NCBI GenBank assembly: GCA_002914805.1
Contig: JXTB01000110.1
Location: 936,045 to 1,000,044, forward strand
Length of the DNA: 64,000 nucleotides
Reading direction: 5' to 3'
Source: Parasponia andersonii
Taxonomy: Eukaryota > Streptophyta > Magnoliopsida > Rosales > Cannabaceae
Shown here: positions 24,421 through 37,337 of the stretch, piece by piece
How the letters are laid out: each line of letters starts with the position of its first letter
Numbering within the stretch: position 1 is the stretch's first letter
Program-made: the position numbers and the translations under genes
Notes under the pieces: model-generated
The model's input: only the letters and a program-made list of their open reading frames with translations
What the model was told of the DNA's origin: nothing
The model's database searches: none

Positions 24421-26741
24421 GTACAAAACTCATAACAAATACGAGAATTTTTCAGATTCCTATTCACATGCTTAACTACTCCTCGTACCAAATAGCTCGA
24501 TATTTCGTTTATAGGCACTAACCCTAAAAATGTCACATTAATAATACTTAGTGATGTTTGCAAAGAAATATCATTAATTCATATTGATATTATGACTTTT
24601 CAAATAAATCCTTTAAAATTTAGATTTAGTAATACTTTTAAAATGTCACTAGAATTTATCTTTAGTGTTATTTTTCAATTGTCATTAACATTTAATTCAG
24701 TAGCATTTAAAAAATGCCATCAAATTTGGATTTAGAATATTTGAAAAATACAACTAAATTTTAGATTTTAAGAATGTCAATGGGGCAGAGTGGGACCAGT
24801 TTTGTATTTACCATCCATGTCTTCGTTATTATTTTACTATATTATCTCCGCATCATTCATCATTTAATTTGGTCGGGCTAATTTTGGGTAATATCCATCA
24901 GGGATTGGTTTACCTATTGGTTTGTCAGGGTCCCCTTTTGGAATCATTATCTTGAATTAATTAAACATTTTTATGTCAGTCAATATATTTTAAAAGTCTA
25001 AATATATCAAACAAAAATTAAATTTAAAGTTAAATTCGTTCAAAATTCCAATTTTAGCGTAAATCCATTAAAATTATAATTTAATAAAAGACCTAAATGA
25101 CTAAAAAATATATTCAAATCAAGTTCTAACATGTTAAAGTTATTAAATATAAATTATTTAATACCAAAATCATATAGCATATTATTCATTCGAAAAACTA
25201 ACATAATCCCAAATAACTCAAACAATATTAATATATGACAATATATTATTAAACCCCTTTTTTCCTAAAATCTAATTGAATTATTATTACATATAAAAAA
25301 TTAACTTACATATAATTGGGGCAAGGTCAGTGCAGGGCACTCAATCTAAAGTCTACCCTACCCCATTAAATATTAAACGGGGAACTCTTGCCCTGTACTT
25401 CATACCATTTATAACCGTGAAAGTCTGCCTTATTAAGGCCAGTGATATTTTAAAATTATTACTTATTTATATTTATATATAAATTATGTATAATTTTAGG
25501 ATATAAAACAAAATAAAAGGTACAAATTTAAACTTATCTTAAAGATAAAAAGAAAAAAAATCAAAAAGGAGGAACATCGTACTCCATAGATTTCTCTCTT
25601 CTTATCATTTTAATTATTTACTTATTTTTTGTTAGATTAGTTAGAGTGCAAGTTGCACCAACATATTCAATTTTATAAAAAGAAATAAGTTTTTTTCTAA
25701 ATAAGATATTAAATGACAAAGAATTTATATAAAATAATAAATAATTTATTTTAAGAAAATAATATTCGTATAAACTCTAGACTAGTTTTATATGTAGAAG
25801 TGAAATCCTCCTTAACAAACTATTGCAATAATAAACTCCTATTAAAAAATAAAAATAAAAACTCATCAGAACTAGTTTACACGCAATATAGAATTTTTTT
25901 TATATAATAGATTCTTTTCTGGGTAAAGTTATATATAGATTGTTAAGTTAAGTAATTGAAAATTAAATTATTGATAATATTTAAACCATCTTTAATAAAG
26001 ATAGATAGTTAAGAATTTAAATTTAAGATTGCTAAAACTAAGGAATTTAAATTTAAAAACTTTCTAGATTCCCAAATTTCCAAATAAATTTTAATTTAAC
26101 TTTTTTAGAAGTCTTAAAATTCATCTACTGTCAAATTGAAACAAAATTTTAAACCAAAAATAACTCATCTATTACTAATTCATATCATTTATCATTTACT
26201 AACCAGTGTGCCTTCTTTGAATCTTTTACTATAGCTTTGATGATTTTATTTATTGTTCTTTTCAAGCCTTCGTCTTCTTTCTTTTCTAGTGCTAGTATAA
26301 TCTTGTAAGTATCTTGAGACTTATATTCCATATTTCTTTTTATAAGATAGTGTTTTGCTTGGATTTATCAGTTTTGTTGACATTTTCTTTGATTATTAAT
26401 TTGTTAGGTCTATTGATTTAATCAAAAATTTCATCTGATACAACTCCATTTTGGAGAAAAAGAAAAGTAATTTCGGGAAGCACAAAATCGAAAAGAGAAA
26501 GAAAAAGAAAATACAAACATTTATGATTTGATCTATAAATTAATCTACTCCCTTTTCTTTCTTTTTACTTCTATTGCAAACTTTTATATTATATTTTAAG
26601 AACAAAATATTCTTTGCTTATTTTCCAGGAATTCGATGAATATGCAAATGAGATGGGTGCACTGGATAGTCTAAGACTTCAAGTTCTCATATTCATCATT
26701 TTGAAAGATGATCTACTTTTTTTAGCCTTAAATTGTATACA
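24421..26741. other. AT-rich non-coding stretch
   Basis: No gene recognised. At 24508-24780 repeated AATGTCAC/AGTGATGTT words resemble those at 29480-29690, on the other side of the solo LTR, and CACTAACCC at about 24517 could be a degraded CACTA-type terminus. The rest is low-complexity A/T-rich DNA. Confidence 0.35.
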
Positions 26742-26746
26742 ATTTT

Positions 26747-27485
26747 TGTCACAACCCAAATCTTAAGTCGTGACTTTTTGGTAATTTTGAGTATAAATTA
26801 ATATAAATAAAGAATTTTACAAAATTCAGAGAAAATTAAGTACTTGGATTTTTATTTTAGTCCTCAAATCATTGGAAATTCTGTATGAAAGAGGTTCATC
26901 TTTAGTTTAGTTTATCCAGAAAGAACACCAATTAGAATTCAAGAAAAACATAGTTAATTTGTACGAAAACTTGGTTTAATAAAAATTTTAATGTTGATTA
27001 AAATGAAGTTCGCAATCCTTGAGAGTCTAAGAATTGATTTATAGAATTAATCAAAATTCCAAGAACTTAAAATTTTAAAAATATGCTCATTGGGAACTAT
27101 AGGGTCCCATTTATACACTAAATTCTTAAATAGTAGTAAATATATCCTCATACATTCACGTAGCATTGACAACCTACTTGGCTAAATAATTAAAAACGAA
27201 AAGAATGGAACAAGTTATAAGAACTAATCGAAGAGGAATAGGAATAAGACCGCAACATAAACCAAGTAACATACCTGGCCATAGAGACGACTGACTCGAA
27301 TGAATGATCACCTGAAAGGGAGGAAAATAGGAGGGGTGAGCTCGAGAGCTCAGTAGGAAAACTATTAACTTATGTAAAAACTCTTTTAGTGATGGAAAGC
27401 CCATGCATGGTCAGTTTAGTCCAAGAACACCCTTTTTGTAAAACCATGTTTATGTATTTATACATATTCATTTCCAAAGCTGATA

Positions 27486-27548
<63 letters not shown>

Positions 27549-29065
27549 ATCCAAAATAATAGTCCACCATCACATACATACATATATATATACATATATA
27601 GATATATAGAAAACATGATATCGAAAAATTAATCAGTCCACAAATATATGACACATATTTATTCATACCCATGAGTTCACCACCTCTCATCAATAGAAAC
27701 TAGGGTGTTGGCACTACATGTACTCTGACACCTAGCCCATAACTGGAGGGGATACCCATGTGTCGCCTACCAAACTTGGAGGGGCAACCGCATTACCTAC
27801 ACCTGCCAAATAGGGAGATAATCAGAAGAAATACCCTGCGCGAGTTCACGGACTCTTACCATCAGTGGGGCCGCAGCACTATACTGTGAAAAAAAACTCC
27901 ATGATGCTAACCTAGGACTCATATGTGATCCTATGATACGTGTACTCTGAACTGATGTGTAAAAGTAGCCATGCAGTAATTTAAGTTCAAATGATGCTCT
28001 GATTTTTTAATAAAATGATAAATTAAATTTTGTAAAAAAATGGGTAGCATAACGACCATATTTTAACATACACAAAAATAACTTGTACTCAAAAAAATCT
28101 CAGAGCAATCCAATATATAAATCATATCATCACAAATATTTAAAAGTTATAAAATCATGTTTGTTCTTATATGTTGCAGAAAATAAGTTTTATTCACAAA
28201 CGACATAAAAGAGAGGTAATTGAATCCCTACCTTATTAGAATAGTGATACCACGCTATTGGATGCTCTAGGTGCCGTTGGATGATCACTCGGAGGGTCGG
28301 GAACCAATTCCACGCCCTCGATCGCTCACTTAGGAAAAACCAACTTCTCAATGGAGCTTCGAATCAATGAACAGATCTCTCCATTGAATTTCTAATGTCC
28401 AAAATAGCTAAGTTAGACATATAACTCGACCAATTCGGGTCTGAGCCAACACCGGACTGGTAACACACAAAACTAGATAAAATCTAAACCGTTAGATATT
28501 GATTTTTATGCCGGTCATCAAATATAGTGAATATATATATTAAATTTCTCCATTTTCCGAGTACAGTCGGATCGAAAGCTAAAATTCGAAACTCAAAATA
28601 CCCAAAAATGGCAACTTTCAAACCTGGCAAAATGGGATCGTGAAATATATACCTTGAGGTTCCTCTCGACGAGACGAATCCAACGAGCTCAAGAACGTGA
28701 CCTAAAACGGTGGGAATTGTCACCGGAAATCAAAATTCTCCGCGGCCAAATACGGTATTTTCCGGCGATGTTGAGCTCGGCGGTGACTGGGGATTAATGG
28801 CGTGGGCGGTAGGCAGCATGGGGGAGCTGCGCCGGTAGCTGGCTTGGCCGGACGGTGGGCGAGATGGCGGCGGCACTCCATCAGCCGAGAGAATGAGAGA
28901 GAGAGCGAGAATGAGGGAGTGAATTGGGAGGGGGAGGGGACGAAGAGGAGAGAGAGAGTGTGTGTGTAATGTGTGTGTGTATATATATATATATTTAATT
29001 AGTTTTTTTTTGAAAAAAATCTGGTCATATGATCATATTACCCTTAAAAAAATTAGGATTTTACA
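26747..29065 (-). mobile_element. Large Gypsy solo LTR (fossil)
   Basis: Minus orientation: the plus strand starts TGTCACAACCC and ends GGATTTTACA. Perfect 5-bp duplications ATTTT flank it (26742-26746 and 29066-29070), although ATTTT is a weak duplication in AT-rich DNA. At 2.3 kb it aligns with the copies at 21002, 40636 and 44123 (shared landmarks AGTCGTGAC, GGGTGAGCTCGAGAGCTCAGTAGG, and CAACCGCATTACCTAC around 27787). It includes a long TA microsatellite (about 27490-27545) and a GA-rich stretch near 28890-28960. No internal region adjoins, so it is a solo LTR. Confidence 0.85.
27490..27545. repeat. (TA)n microsatellite
   Basis: About 28 uninterrupted TA units, the longest of several in the window. 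Others lie near 31675-31714, 21600-21620, 12752-12782, 54056-54074 and 56901-56920. They have no gene context. Confidence 0.95.
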
Positions 29066-29289
29066 ATTTTTGTAATTTTAAATTCTTGTAAACTGAATTA
29101 TTTTATTAATAAACATTATTTATTTTTATTTTATAGTTTTTTTATAGTCAATATTACATTATAATTATTTCTCTCTAATACTAACAAAATTAAACCTATT
29201 AAAATTAATTTAATATATTTACATGCAATAAATATATTCCTGTGTGTAATGAAAAGCAATTAAACGTTGGTAACAATTTTTTAGCTAAC

Positions 29290-29692
29290 AACTAAAGAAA
29301 ATAAAATAAATTATTATTACATAATCTTTTGATCCGACAAAAAGAAAAATAGCTATATAACTTTTTGTAAGTAACAATTAATTTTCTTGTAGTGACTAGA
29401 TTAATGACATTTCTGTTTAGTAATATTTTTAAAATAACACTAAAAAGTTTGTTTTTAAATTTTAAAAATAATGTATTTATTATTTCCAATAATCAGGTGA
29501 TATTTGGAAGTGTCACTGATACAATTCATTGCATTTTATAAATGTCACTAAAAAAGATTATTTAGTGGCATTTCAAATGTCACATTTTCAGTCTCACAAG
29601 TATTTTTTTTACTTTTGTTAGAAATGTCACTAATTTTATAAGTGTAACAGTGACATTTTCAAATGGTGTATATCAAGATTTTTGTTGCAGTG
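29290..29692 (-). mobile_element. CACTA-like terminal region
   Basis: The right edge reads TCAAGATTTTTGTTGCAGTG (29673-29692), the reverse complement of CACTGCAACAAAAATC, close to the CACTACAA-type terminus of plant CACTA transposons. Subterminal AAATGTCACT/AGTGACATT words repeat through 29380-29660, as subterminal binding repeats do in this superfamily. A second CACTACAAGAAAA-type end lies at 29380-29396. No transposase and no matched 3-bp target duplication was found, so this is a candidate only. Confidence 0.4.
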
Positions 29693-31671
29693 CTTGTTTC
29701 ATCCTAATATGTTTAGAACATCTAAAATTAATTAAACCGAAGTAGAGTACTGCCATCCTTGCGACTTTCTGCCTATGAAGTGAAATTTAATTAAATTATT
29801 GTAAACTTGGATTAGTTGTTCGTCTTTTAAAAAAAAAAAAAATGTATGCATGGATGGAATCGACTACAGGACACGTTGCTATATTTAGAGGTCTCTTTGG
29901 GTCAAATAAAATCTAATTAATTGGGGTTAAAGCATTTCAAAAGCAGGTAAATCCGTTCTTTTATATAAGTTTTTTTTCCTACCAGAATATATCCCGTTTT
30001 CTTTTCTTTCTTTCTTTCTTTTAAAAAAGAGAAATAAAAATTATGTTTGGAAAGAAAAAGTTAAAGGGAAGAAACATAATCATTGAAGAAAATGGGACAT
30101 CATATATTTTTATATAAATCCAAGATCGAACAAAATCTTGGACGTCCGAATAACTATCCCACCAGCTGCGTTGTTAGCGATGATTACAAACCATTGCCGA
30201 TTTATATTAGAAAGATTAAACATTATAATTATATGCTTAAGGCAAACGATAGCAATAATTGCACCTTTTATATATATATATACAACATAATTATAAAAAC
30301 ATATGCATTTCAACAACAATATAATCAGATTTTGCTTCTCATAACATGGCATTATTATATAAAGGCATGGGAAACAAATATGAGTGGCAGAAATAAGATC
30401 ACGTAGTAAAAATATATTTGATTCGAGTTAGGGGAATAACATTGTATTAATCTCACCAATATATAGATTTTTATATTGAACAAAAATTATATATACATAT
30501 ATATATATATATATATGCTTTTGGCCAGCACTTTGATTGTTAAAAAGCTAAGTCTACAACGTAAACTTGACCACACTTTTGACTATAGTGGTTCATAATT
30601 GTTTATAAAGTATTCTCCTTCAATTCTTTTTTTTTTTAATAAATAAGAAAATTATTCTTTTCCAATTTGGAATTTTGATTTATTTGGTCAGTGGGCCTTG
30701 TCGTATGGTAATTAACCTATTTTTATTCAGAATAAGTACGACTTTTCGTATACTATAGATGCTTACAGAGTTAAAAATGTTGTTTTCTTAATTTGTCTTT
30801 TATGCTTCACACACAATAAGCACCCTTTTCGGATAATAAGACGACAAAATCCAGTTCATCATATTTAGTTACATATATAATTATAATACCTAATTTGGAC
30901 GACTATTACCACATTTTATTGATAGTGCAAAAAATGATAGAGCATGCGTCTTATACTAATATACAAGATATAGACAACTCTATAGTTATGCTTTTCACTC
31001 GTATTACTCACTTTCCTATCATTATATTTTGTTATTTATGTTATGTCTTTCGAATGAAAAAAAAAAAAGAAAAGAAAAAAGACCTGGATCGAGTTGTAGA
31101 CTAGTAGCACCACCGCACCGAAGAAACGATAAAAAAAATTAATTAATAAAATAGTAAGGATTACTAAAACTACAATGTGCAAGTTCAAAACAAACAAATA
31201 AATAAAGATTTAGTACGGTATAAGCAAGCTGTATTCTATTCTCAAATCAACAAAGAAGAGTGTCAGAAAATTATATTGTAATTGGTGTAATGCATATATA
31301 TTATTGTCAGATAGACAGTGGTACATGTACTTCTTTCTCTCTTTTTTTTCCTTTTTCTCAATAAACGTGTAAAATTGATATAGAATAGGATCTTTCATTC
31401 GAAACTTATTCGACTATACATATGTATAATGCATGTCCATTTCACTCAAAACAAACACCAACTTTTCCGTTAAATTTCAATTTTCCAATTGAGAAAAAAT
31501 GTTATCTCACTTAAAGAGGGAAGTAAATTAAGAAGTATACGAAAGCCAAGAATTGAAAAGATCAAATAAAACTAATTTGTAAATAAAATAACAAAAAACT
31601 AAATATTTTTATGATTTTTGGGGAGAAATCGACTTCATGATTAGACAAGTATAATCTATACCGCCGGATTC

Positions 31672-31716
<45 letters not shown>

Positions 31717-32178
31717 CAGCTTGTTCACGGGCAAGAACTATAGCGACAGAAAAAAAAAAAGAAAAAAAAGTGAGACATATTAGGTCCACTTTGAACTCGG
31801 AACCCTTGACTTAGGGTGGAATTGAGTCAACTCGGATTCATTACAAAACGATAACCCCTCATCCTCTTCAGGAAAGAGAAGGAAATTAATTTATTAGAAA
31901 AAAAGAAAAAATGCATTAAAAGCCAAAATAATATACGGAAACTCACTCATTTTTAATCCATAAACAAAACACTCTTGTCATACACAATAAACACAATCCC
32001 AAAACTCTCTTACTATATATAATTAAAGTTTAACTTACAGCTATAATTCATATGTAGTGATAAAAAACAACTGTACCGTACAAAATGACACTATCTCTAA
32101 ACCTCTACGTATACCTGTCCAGTTAAGATTTTGACCGATAAAATCAGAACCCGACGACGACGGCGGCGGCGAGAAATC
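29693..32178. other. AT-rich intergenic stretch, downstream of the PMEI gene
   Basis: No gene recognised. It holds TA microsatellites (30490-30515, 31675-31714) and A-rich runs. The portion next to 32178 would hold the 3' UTR and polyadenylation region of the minus-strand PMEI gene; an AATAAA-like word on the minus strand lies near 31887. Confidence 0.5.
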
Positions 32179-32811
32179 TCAGGGGACCGCTTTCTCGGCG
32201 TAATGGTTGACGAGCGCGAGGGCATTGCTAGTGTGTTTCTTCACCTCGTTGGCCCGGCCGATGACGTCGGCCTTCACCGGACCGTCGCTAACATCCTCGA
32301 AGCCGTCCGTACAGGTCTCCTGATCTGTGAGAGCGGCGCTCATCCACGTCTGGACGTTGCTCATCTGGAACCTGAACGACTCCCCCACGGCGCCGGCAAC
32401 GCCGGGGTCGAGGTGGCGCATCTGGCGGAGCGAGCCGCGGATCTCGTCGACGGCGTCGCCGAAGTTGGAGAAGCAGTCGTGGAGGGCGGCGGCGGCGCGG
32501 GGGTCGGAGGCGGCGCCGTAGTCGGCTTGGCGGGAGACGTTGGAGACGTAGGCGGCCATGTGCTTGGCCTTGGCGAGGCTCACGGTGATGGCGGCGCGGG
32601 CGAGTTGAGCCGGGTCCCGACCCACGGCGGCGGCGTAGCGGGAGAGCGAGGAGAAGCAGACGTCAGGGTAGAGCGTCGCGCCGCAGCTTGTACGGATGAA
32701 ATCTGTGCCGTTGGTTGTGTTCGAATAGTTGGATTCACCGACGGCTGAGATTAACCGGAGGCTGAAGCAAATGAAGAGGAGTGGAAGCAGATTTGGCCGT
32801 TGGGTTTCCAT
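32179..32811 (-). CDS. Pectin methylesterase / invertase inhibitor (PMEI domain)
   Basis: A 210-residue, intronless frame read as a secreted inhibitor of the PMEI/invertase-inhibitor family. Such proteins bind pectin methylesterase in the cell wall, or acid invertase in the wall or vacuole, and control pectin de-esterification or sucrose cleavage. Residues 1 to about 25 form a hydrophobic signal peptide (LLPLLFICFSLRLISAV). The mature part has the expected four cysteines, C43, C52, C113 and C167, which pair as C1-C2 and C3-C4 in the family. The hallmark WMSAALTDQETCTDGFE lies at 156-172. Sequons at N28, N31, N34 and N91 suggest glycosylation. Length is normal for the family. The ATG at 32809-32811 is the first in frame and directly precedes the signal peptide. 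The coding part is strikingly GC-rich against its surroundings. It looks intact. Which enzyme it inhibits cannot be told from sequence. Confidence 0.93.
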   Translation of the reverse strand: METQRPNLLPLLFICFSLRLISAVGESNYSNTTNGTDFIRTSCGATLYPDVCFSSLSRYAAAVGRDPAQLARAAITVSLAKAKHMAAYVSNVSRQADYGAASDPRAAAALHDCFSNFGDAVDEIRGSLRQMRHLDPGVAGAVGESFRFQMSNVQTWMSAALTDQETCTDGFEDVSDGPVKADVIGRANEVKKHTSNALALVNHYAEKAVP

Positions 32812-32926
32812 TTTTAGCTTTTTTTTCTTTTCTTTTTTTTTTTTTCCCGTTTGGGAGACTTTTTCGGATTAGCGTTTGTTGGTAGTTAGAACTGTTTTGG
32901 TTAATGGACTTTTTTGAGCGTAGGGC

Positions 32927-32935
32927 GTTTATGTA
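32927..32935 (-). promoter_or_regulatory. Possible TATA-like element of the PMEI gene
   Basis: On the minus strand TACATAAAC lies 115-125 bases upstream of the PMEI start codon, a reasonable TATA position for a plant gene with an 80-90 base leader. The intervening leader is purine-rich (A/G runs at about 32818-32845 on the minus strand). The motif is weak and is placed by position only. Confidence 0.25.
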
Positions 32936-33755
32936 GGCGCGACTCTTTGTGTGGAATGACCTTTCAGCCCTCCCTTTTTGCGGCGAAATTACATGAATAC
33001 CATGGTTGCTTTAGTTTTTTTAAATTGGATTATAGTAGGGACGTCAAAGAGACTAGAGTGGGGCATGACGAAAGTGTGAAATTGTATAAAAAAGGATCGT
33101 AAGAGGAAACATGTCAAGGAGATACGCATCTTGGATGCTATTTTTTAAGCCATAAAATGACAATTGGGAGTATGTCATTCCAGTAGCATATTAACATGTC
33201 AGGAAATTAGGAATTATGGCCCCCCAATTAACTATTCACTATTCCTCTGCCTAGCTAGTGATTAATCTTTCGAGTAATAACTATATTAAGTTAAATAAAA
33301 TTAAGAAACGAAGGGGTTAACTGTAAAAAAATATTGGTAATTGTAGGTGTTCTCTAATTTAAATTTTAAAATTTTACAAAATAATATTATATAATTAAAA
33401 ATTTCTAAAAATTAATATAAAATTAATTTTTTAAATAATTTTTGTAAAAAAAATAATAATATCTTTTATTAAATCTGAATTAATTTTTATTATTTTATTA
33501 TAATAATAATACTATTTTAATTTTTAAATAGTGTTAGATATGTATTTCTTTTTATTTTATTATTTTATTTTTATATTTTCACAGGTTAGAACTTAGAGAC
33601 ATAATCCTTTCTGTTTTGCACAATTCTTCTTTGGCTCTGACGAAGATAATAAACCATTGATCTATATCTTTAGATGACAAAGAGACTTTATCAACTCAAC
33701 TATGTAGCTTATTTTTAAGTAGTGATAAACATGTACAGTTTAATTATTTCATAGG
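32936..33755. other. Promoter-side flank of the PMEI gene
   Basis: No gene recognised. The first few hundred bases are the likely promoter of the minus-strand PMEI gene; beyond about 33290 the DNA is very A/T-rich, low complexity, and similar to the dispersed AT-rich repeats. Confidence 0.4.
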
Positions 33756-33950
33756 CCACCACTGAGTGGGGTGGCATAATGATGGAGCTCCTACTACTTG
33801 AAAGTCAGGGGTTCGAAACAGACACAGATTAAACCTAAGATTAAGTTCTCTGACCTCTGCCCCAACCCTCTTTGTAGTGGAACCGCCTAGTAAATCACAT
33901 TACTTTATTCTATTTTGTAAGACTAAGCTGACGCGCTCCATTATCTAGGA
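33756..33950 (+). mobile_element. SINE-like tRNA-derived repeat
   Basis: Carries an A-box-like GTGGGGTGGCATAATGATGG followed about 45 bases on by a B-box-like GGGGTTCGAAAC, then a non-coding body. The spacing fits an internal polymerase III promoter, but there is no poly-A tail and no clear target duplication. It is a fragment or a different SINE family from those at 2912 and 37338. Confidence 0.5.
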
Positions 33951-35929
33951 AACCATAATCTGGGAGAGTACTAAACCGAAACTCACAGTTAATAATGAAA
34001 GTATACATAACAACCATTGTACTAATTAAACCAAAACCAGATTATTCTCTAAATATTTTTGCGGTACTCGTAGATATACGCATATATATATATATATATT
34101 ATATTGTGCGACGAAGCGATGGTTTGACTTTTGTGGGAGAGGACAGGGAATTAGTTAAAAGGAAACACTAAACCGAGGCATGGCCTCCCAATCCCATTTG
34201 GTGTTCACTTTTGAATTGCGACTAACAATGCGTGTATATACATTAACGATTCAGACGTTGGCTACTTCTGGTGCTACGACTGCTTGGAGTGCAGTGCACG
34301 GATGCAGTAGCATAGAGCAATACTGCTATGTACTTTGCACATGCATGACTTGACTTCGCACTCTTAATCATTATGAGATCGTCTTCGTTATTGATGCTAG
34401 TACTATAAATGAAATAGTTTAGTAGAAATGCTGCGAAACAATAAGATACGCACCTATAATTATCTATATTTGTTAAAATGTGTTGGTTTATTCTATTGTC
34501 ACATAGAGAGTGATCCATGATCACTAGTAATGATAGATAACGTTACTCTAAGAATAGTGATTGCTGTTACTTTGTAGGCTCAGGCTTGATTGCATCACAA
34601 ACTACTACTAATACACTTAGTGTTTTAGTATCTTTAGACACTAAACATTTTCAATTAATTAATGTTGGAGGGCTTCTAGACCAAAGCGATAGTGGTGTTG
34701 CTTTTTACATATGCTTTTGGGTAATGGAAATGTGCCATAATGGGCCACCAATTACTGCACTACTATGGCTAGTCCAGTTTAGCCGACCATCCCTTTTTCT
34801 CTCAAGGCGGTTGCTTTGGTTAGTTGGAGATTTGGGAGGTTTACTATTATATGCACACTACTACTTTTCTTTGCTTGCCAACTATGGTCGAAGCGTGCAC
34901 CCTTTGATGTGCTTTAGTGCATATGCACCCGTTTCTCCACAAAATTTCTCATTGCTGTTTTTCAGTTGCTGCAGGGCCTAATTATTATTCCTCTGGCTTG
35001 GGAGAATTTGATATGTACGTAATAGCTCAAGTAATACTAGGGATATATAAGTTATAACTAGTCAAATTTATTTATTGATCATTTGACAACTTTGTAACCA
35101 AATCATAATTATTGTTGAAATATTGAAAAACATAATGCCCGTCAAATATCAAGTGGTATGTAAATCAATTTTTAATGCGAACTTATCTGATATGTGAATT
35201 GCTATTATCCGATAAGTAAAAAATATTAGAGCTATTTGTTATTGGTTATAATTTCAGATTATGATAATTCATATACTACATGATCATGAGTTTGACTCGG
35301 TAAATACTTTTTTTTTCGAAAGGAGAAGTACACTAGGTGGAATAAAAATATAGATATATATATATACATATATTCTAAATAACATACCTTAATCCAATGT
35401 ACAAAACTACCGTATCAATCAGTTAATAAACCAGATTTAGTGCATGAATTGGGCTTTTCAAATGAATTTTCAGTATTTAGAGAATTTGTATTACCCTTTC
35501 AATTATTGATCAGTTCTTTTCAATTATTGATCAGTTCTTTGTTCTTGAAATTTCTTGGGTACTTTTATAGCAAATTGTGTCATTAATAGTAGTGTTAATT
35601 TAAGGATATTAACATAACGAATTTAAAAGATTGCCGCATATTCTAAATTTGCCTTCTCTATTTGTGCATTGTGACGTAAGGTTAAATGGATTGAGTGTGA
35701 ATCACGTATGCTTTATATATTTTGTCGAAACATTCCATAGTTTTCTTTTTCTAGCAATTTGTCAACTCCTGATTTTGAGATTATGGCATGTGCATGCATG
35801 TCCTGCTAGCTGCTAGCCGTCTAGATCCATTGATGATCTCCATGCCATCAGAGAAAATTATAAATAATAATAATTAAAATAAAAAAGAAAGAAAGGGTTG
35901 GGTGGATGGACACATACTTTTAACGTATT
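33951..35929. other. Non-coding stretch
   Basis: An open frame of 131 codons at 34586-34981 has no recognisable domain and no coding signature; I do not call it a gene. A 21-bp offset duplication of CAATTATTGATCAGTTCTTT occurs at 35500 and 35521. Nothing else is supported. Confidence 0.45.
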
Positions 35930-36480
35930 GTCGTAATACCCACGCAATTAAGAACATAAAATTGATCTAAATTCTAAAATAAATTTAGATACAATCGCAA
36001 AATACAAGAAAATAAATAACATAAATACTTAACATAGTTCCAATACAAATTATAGCCGACATCCAGGAGAGATCACTAGTAAGCATTCCACTAAAAAAAA
36101 TAACAATTTACATTGTACAATTTACGTCTAACCGAAAGCACCCAAAAGCCCATAGATAAGCCATAGGTAATTTTTTTCTGTTTTCACTAACCTGAAAACC
36201 TCGTACACCCATAATTTTTCTCTATTCCGAAACTCCCAAAGCCCTCTCTCGCCAAAGTTATATTGTTACTCTCTCTCTAGCTTAATCTCTTGTGCCACTC
36301 TCTCTCTCTCTAGCTGTCCATATGGGTCTTATTTATAGAGAAAATACAAGAGTCCTAGGAGGTGTAAAATGCATCCTCGGCTACTCTTTACTCCCAAAGA
36401 GTCCTAGAATATCCAAAAGACTTCTCCTAATAAGAGTCTAATAATATAAGACTCATAGGAGTTTAATAGCCACACAAAAC
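35930..36480. repeat. Possible LTR-derived or other dispersed repeat
   Basis: Contains text I associate with dispersed plant repeats (ACATAGTTCCAATACAAATT, GGAGAGATCACTAGTAAG) followed by CT-rich tracts and a GGTCTTATTTATAGAG stretch like the TATA/leader part of an LTR. No matched ends or target duplication were found and no other copy lies in the window, so the family is left open. Confidence 0.25.
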
Positions 36481-37326
36481 ATTATTCGTATCTAGCGAGG
36501 AGCAAATTGTTAGATTTTATGCATGAAATAAAGGTTATATTTTCATTTAAGCGCCGGCCAATGTGATTCCTGATATGTTCATTCAATTCGAGTTTGTATT
36601 TTTATGTATCTTTCTTCACTGTAAATCTTGTCTAGCCTTGTATTAATGGTTAGGAATTAGATATATTTGGCATTAATTTTATACCAAATTAGTTTTCATT
36701 CTGTATTTTATTATTATTAGTAGAGTTTACAATTTAATAAGAGTTCTCATCCAAAGAGTCAACCTGGCTTAGAAGTTTGAAGACAATCACGATCAAGACG
36801 AAGGATTGATTAACATATGATTTTAGGCATATGAGAGTTTCAACAAGTTATTTAAACAGCGCTTTGCAAAATGAAAGCTCTTAGCTCTTATTACATATAA
36901 ATTAGTATATGTATTTGCCAACTTTGAACTTTCCCTTAGCGGGAAATCTCCAAATTCGTCCTGCTCTTTTTGATTTGATACCAAATACAATGGGATTATA
37001 AACGAAATAATCATGGCTTCCGGATTTTCATCATCAAACATATATAAGTCAAAATGAGTACGTATAGTATTACATACTCGACATAAATATTAGAAATGGA
37101 AGTGAGACATTTTGCTATGTAACCATGTGTAAATAATTAAGCTAGTCCGTAAATTGTGATCAGCCTGTCTTATATTTTTTCACTAAACTTTTATTGCGTG
37201 TGAACTCAAAGAAATTCAAGAGTCTAAGAAGTAATTTTAGGTTTGGTCTACTCCACAGCAGTAAATATATATCTGAAAGTATTATACTTATTTATTTAAT
37301 TAGTTGCTAAACGATGGATTAATTTC
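36481..37326. other. Non-coding stretch
   Basis: AT-rich DNA without a recognisable gene, repeat or RNA. Confidence 0.4.
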
Positions 37327-37337
37327 TGATTCTTTGA

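Noticed and set aside
32131-32748. A 205-codon open frame on the plus strand opposite the PMEI gene
   Set aside because: It is the mirror of a GC-rich coding sequence; the low-complexity Gly/Val/Glu/Ala composition has no domain, while the minus strand has a signal peptide and conserved PMEI motifs.
34586-34981. A 131-codon open frame
   Set aside because: No recognisable domain or neighbouring exon. Hydrophobic composition is explained by T-rich DNA. Kept only as a note.
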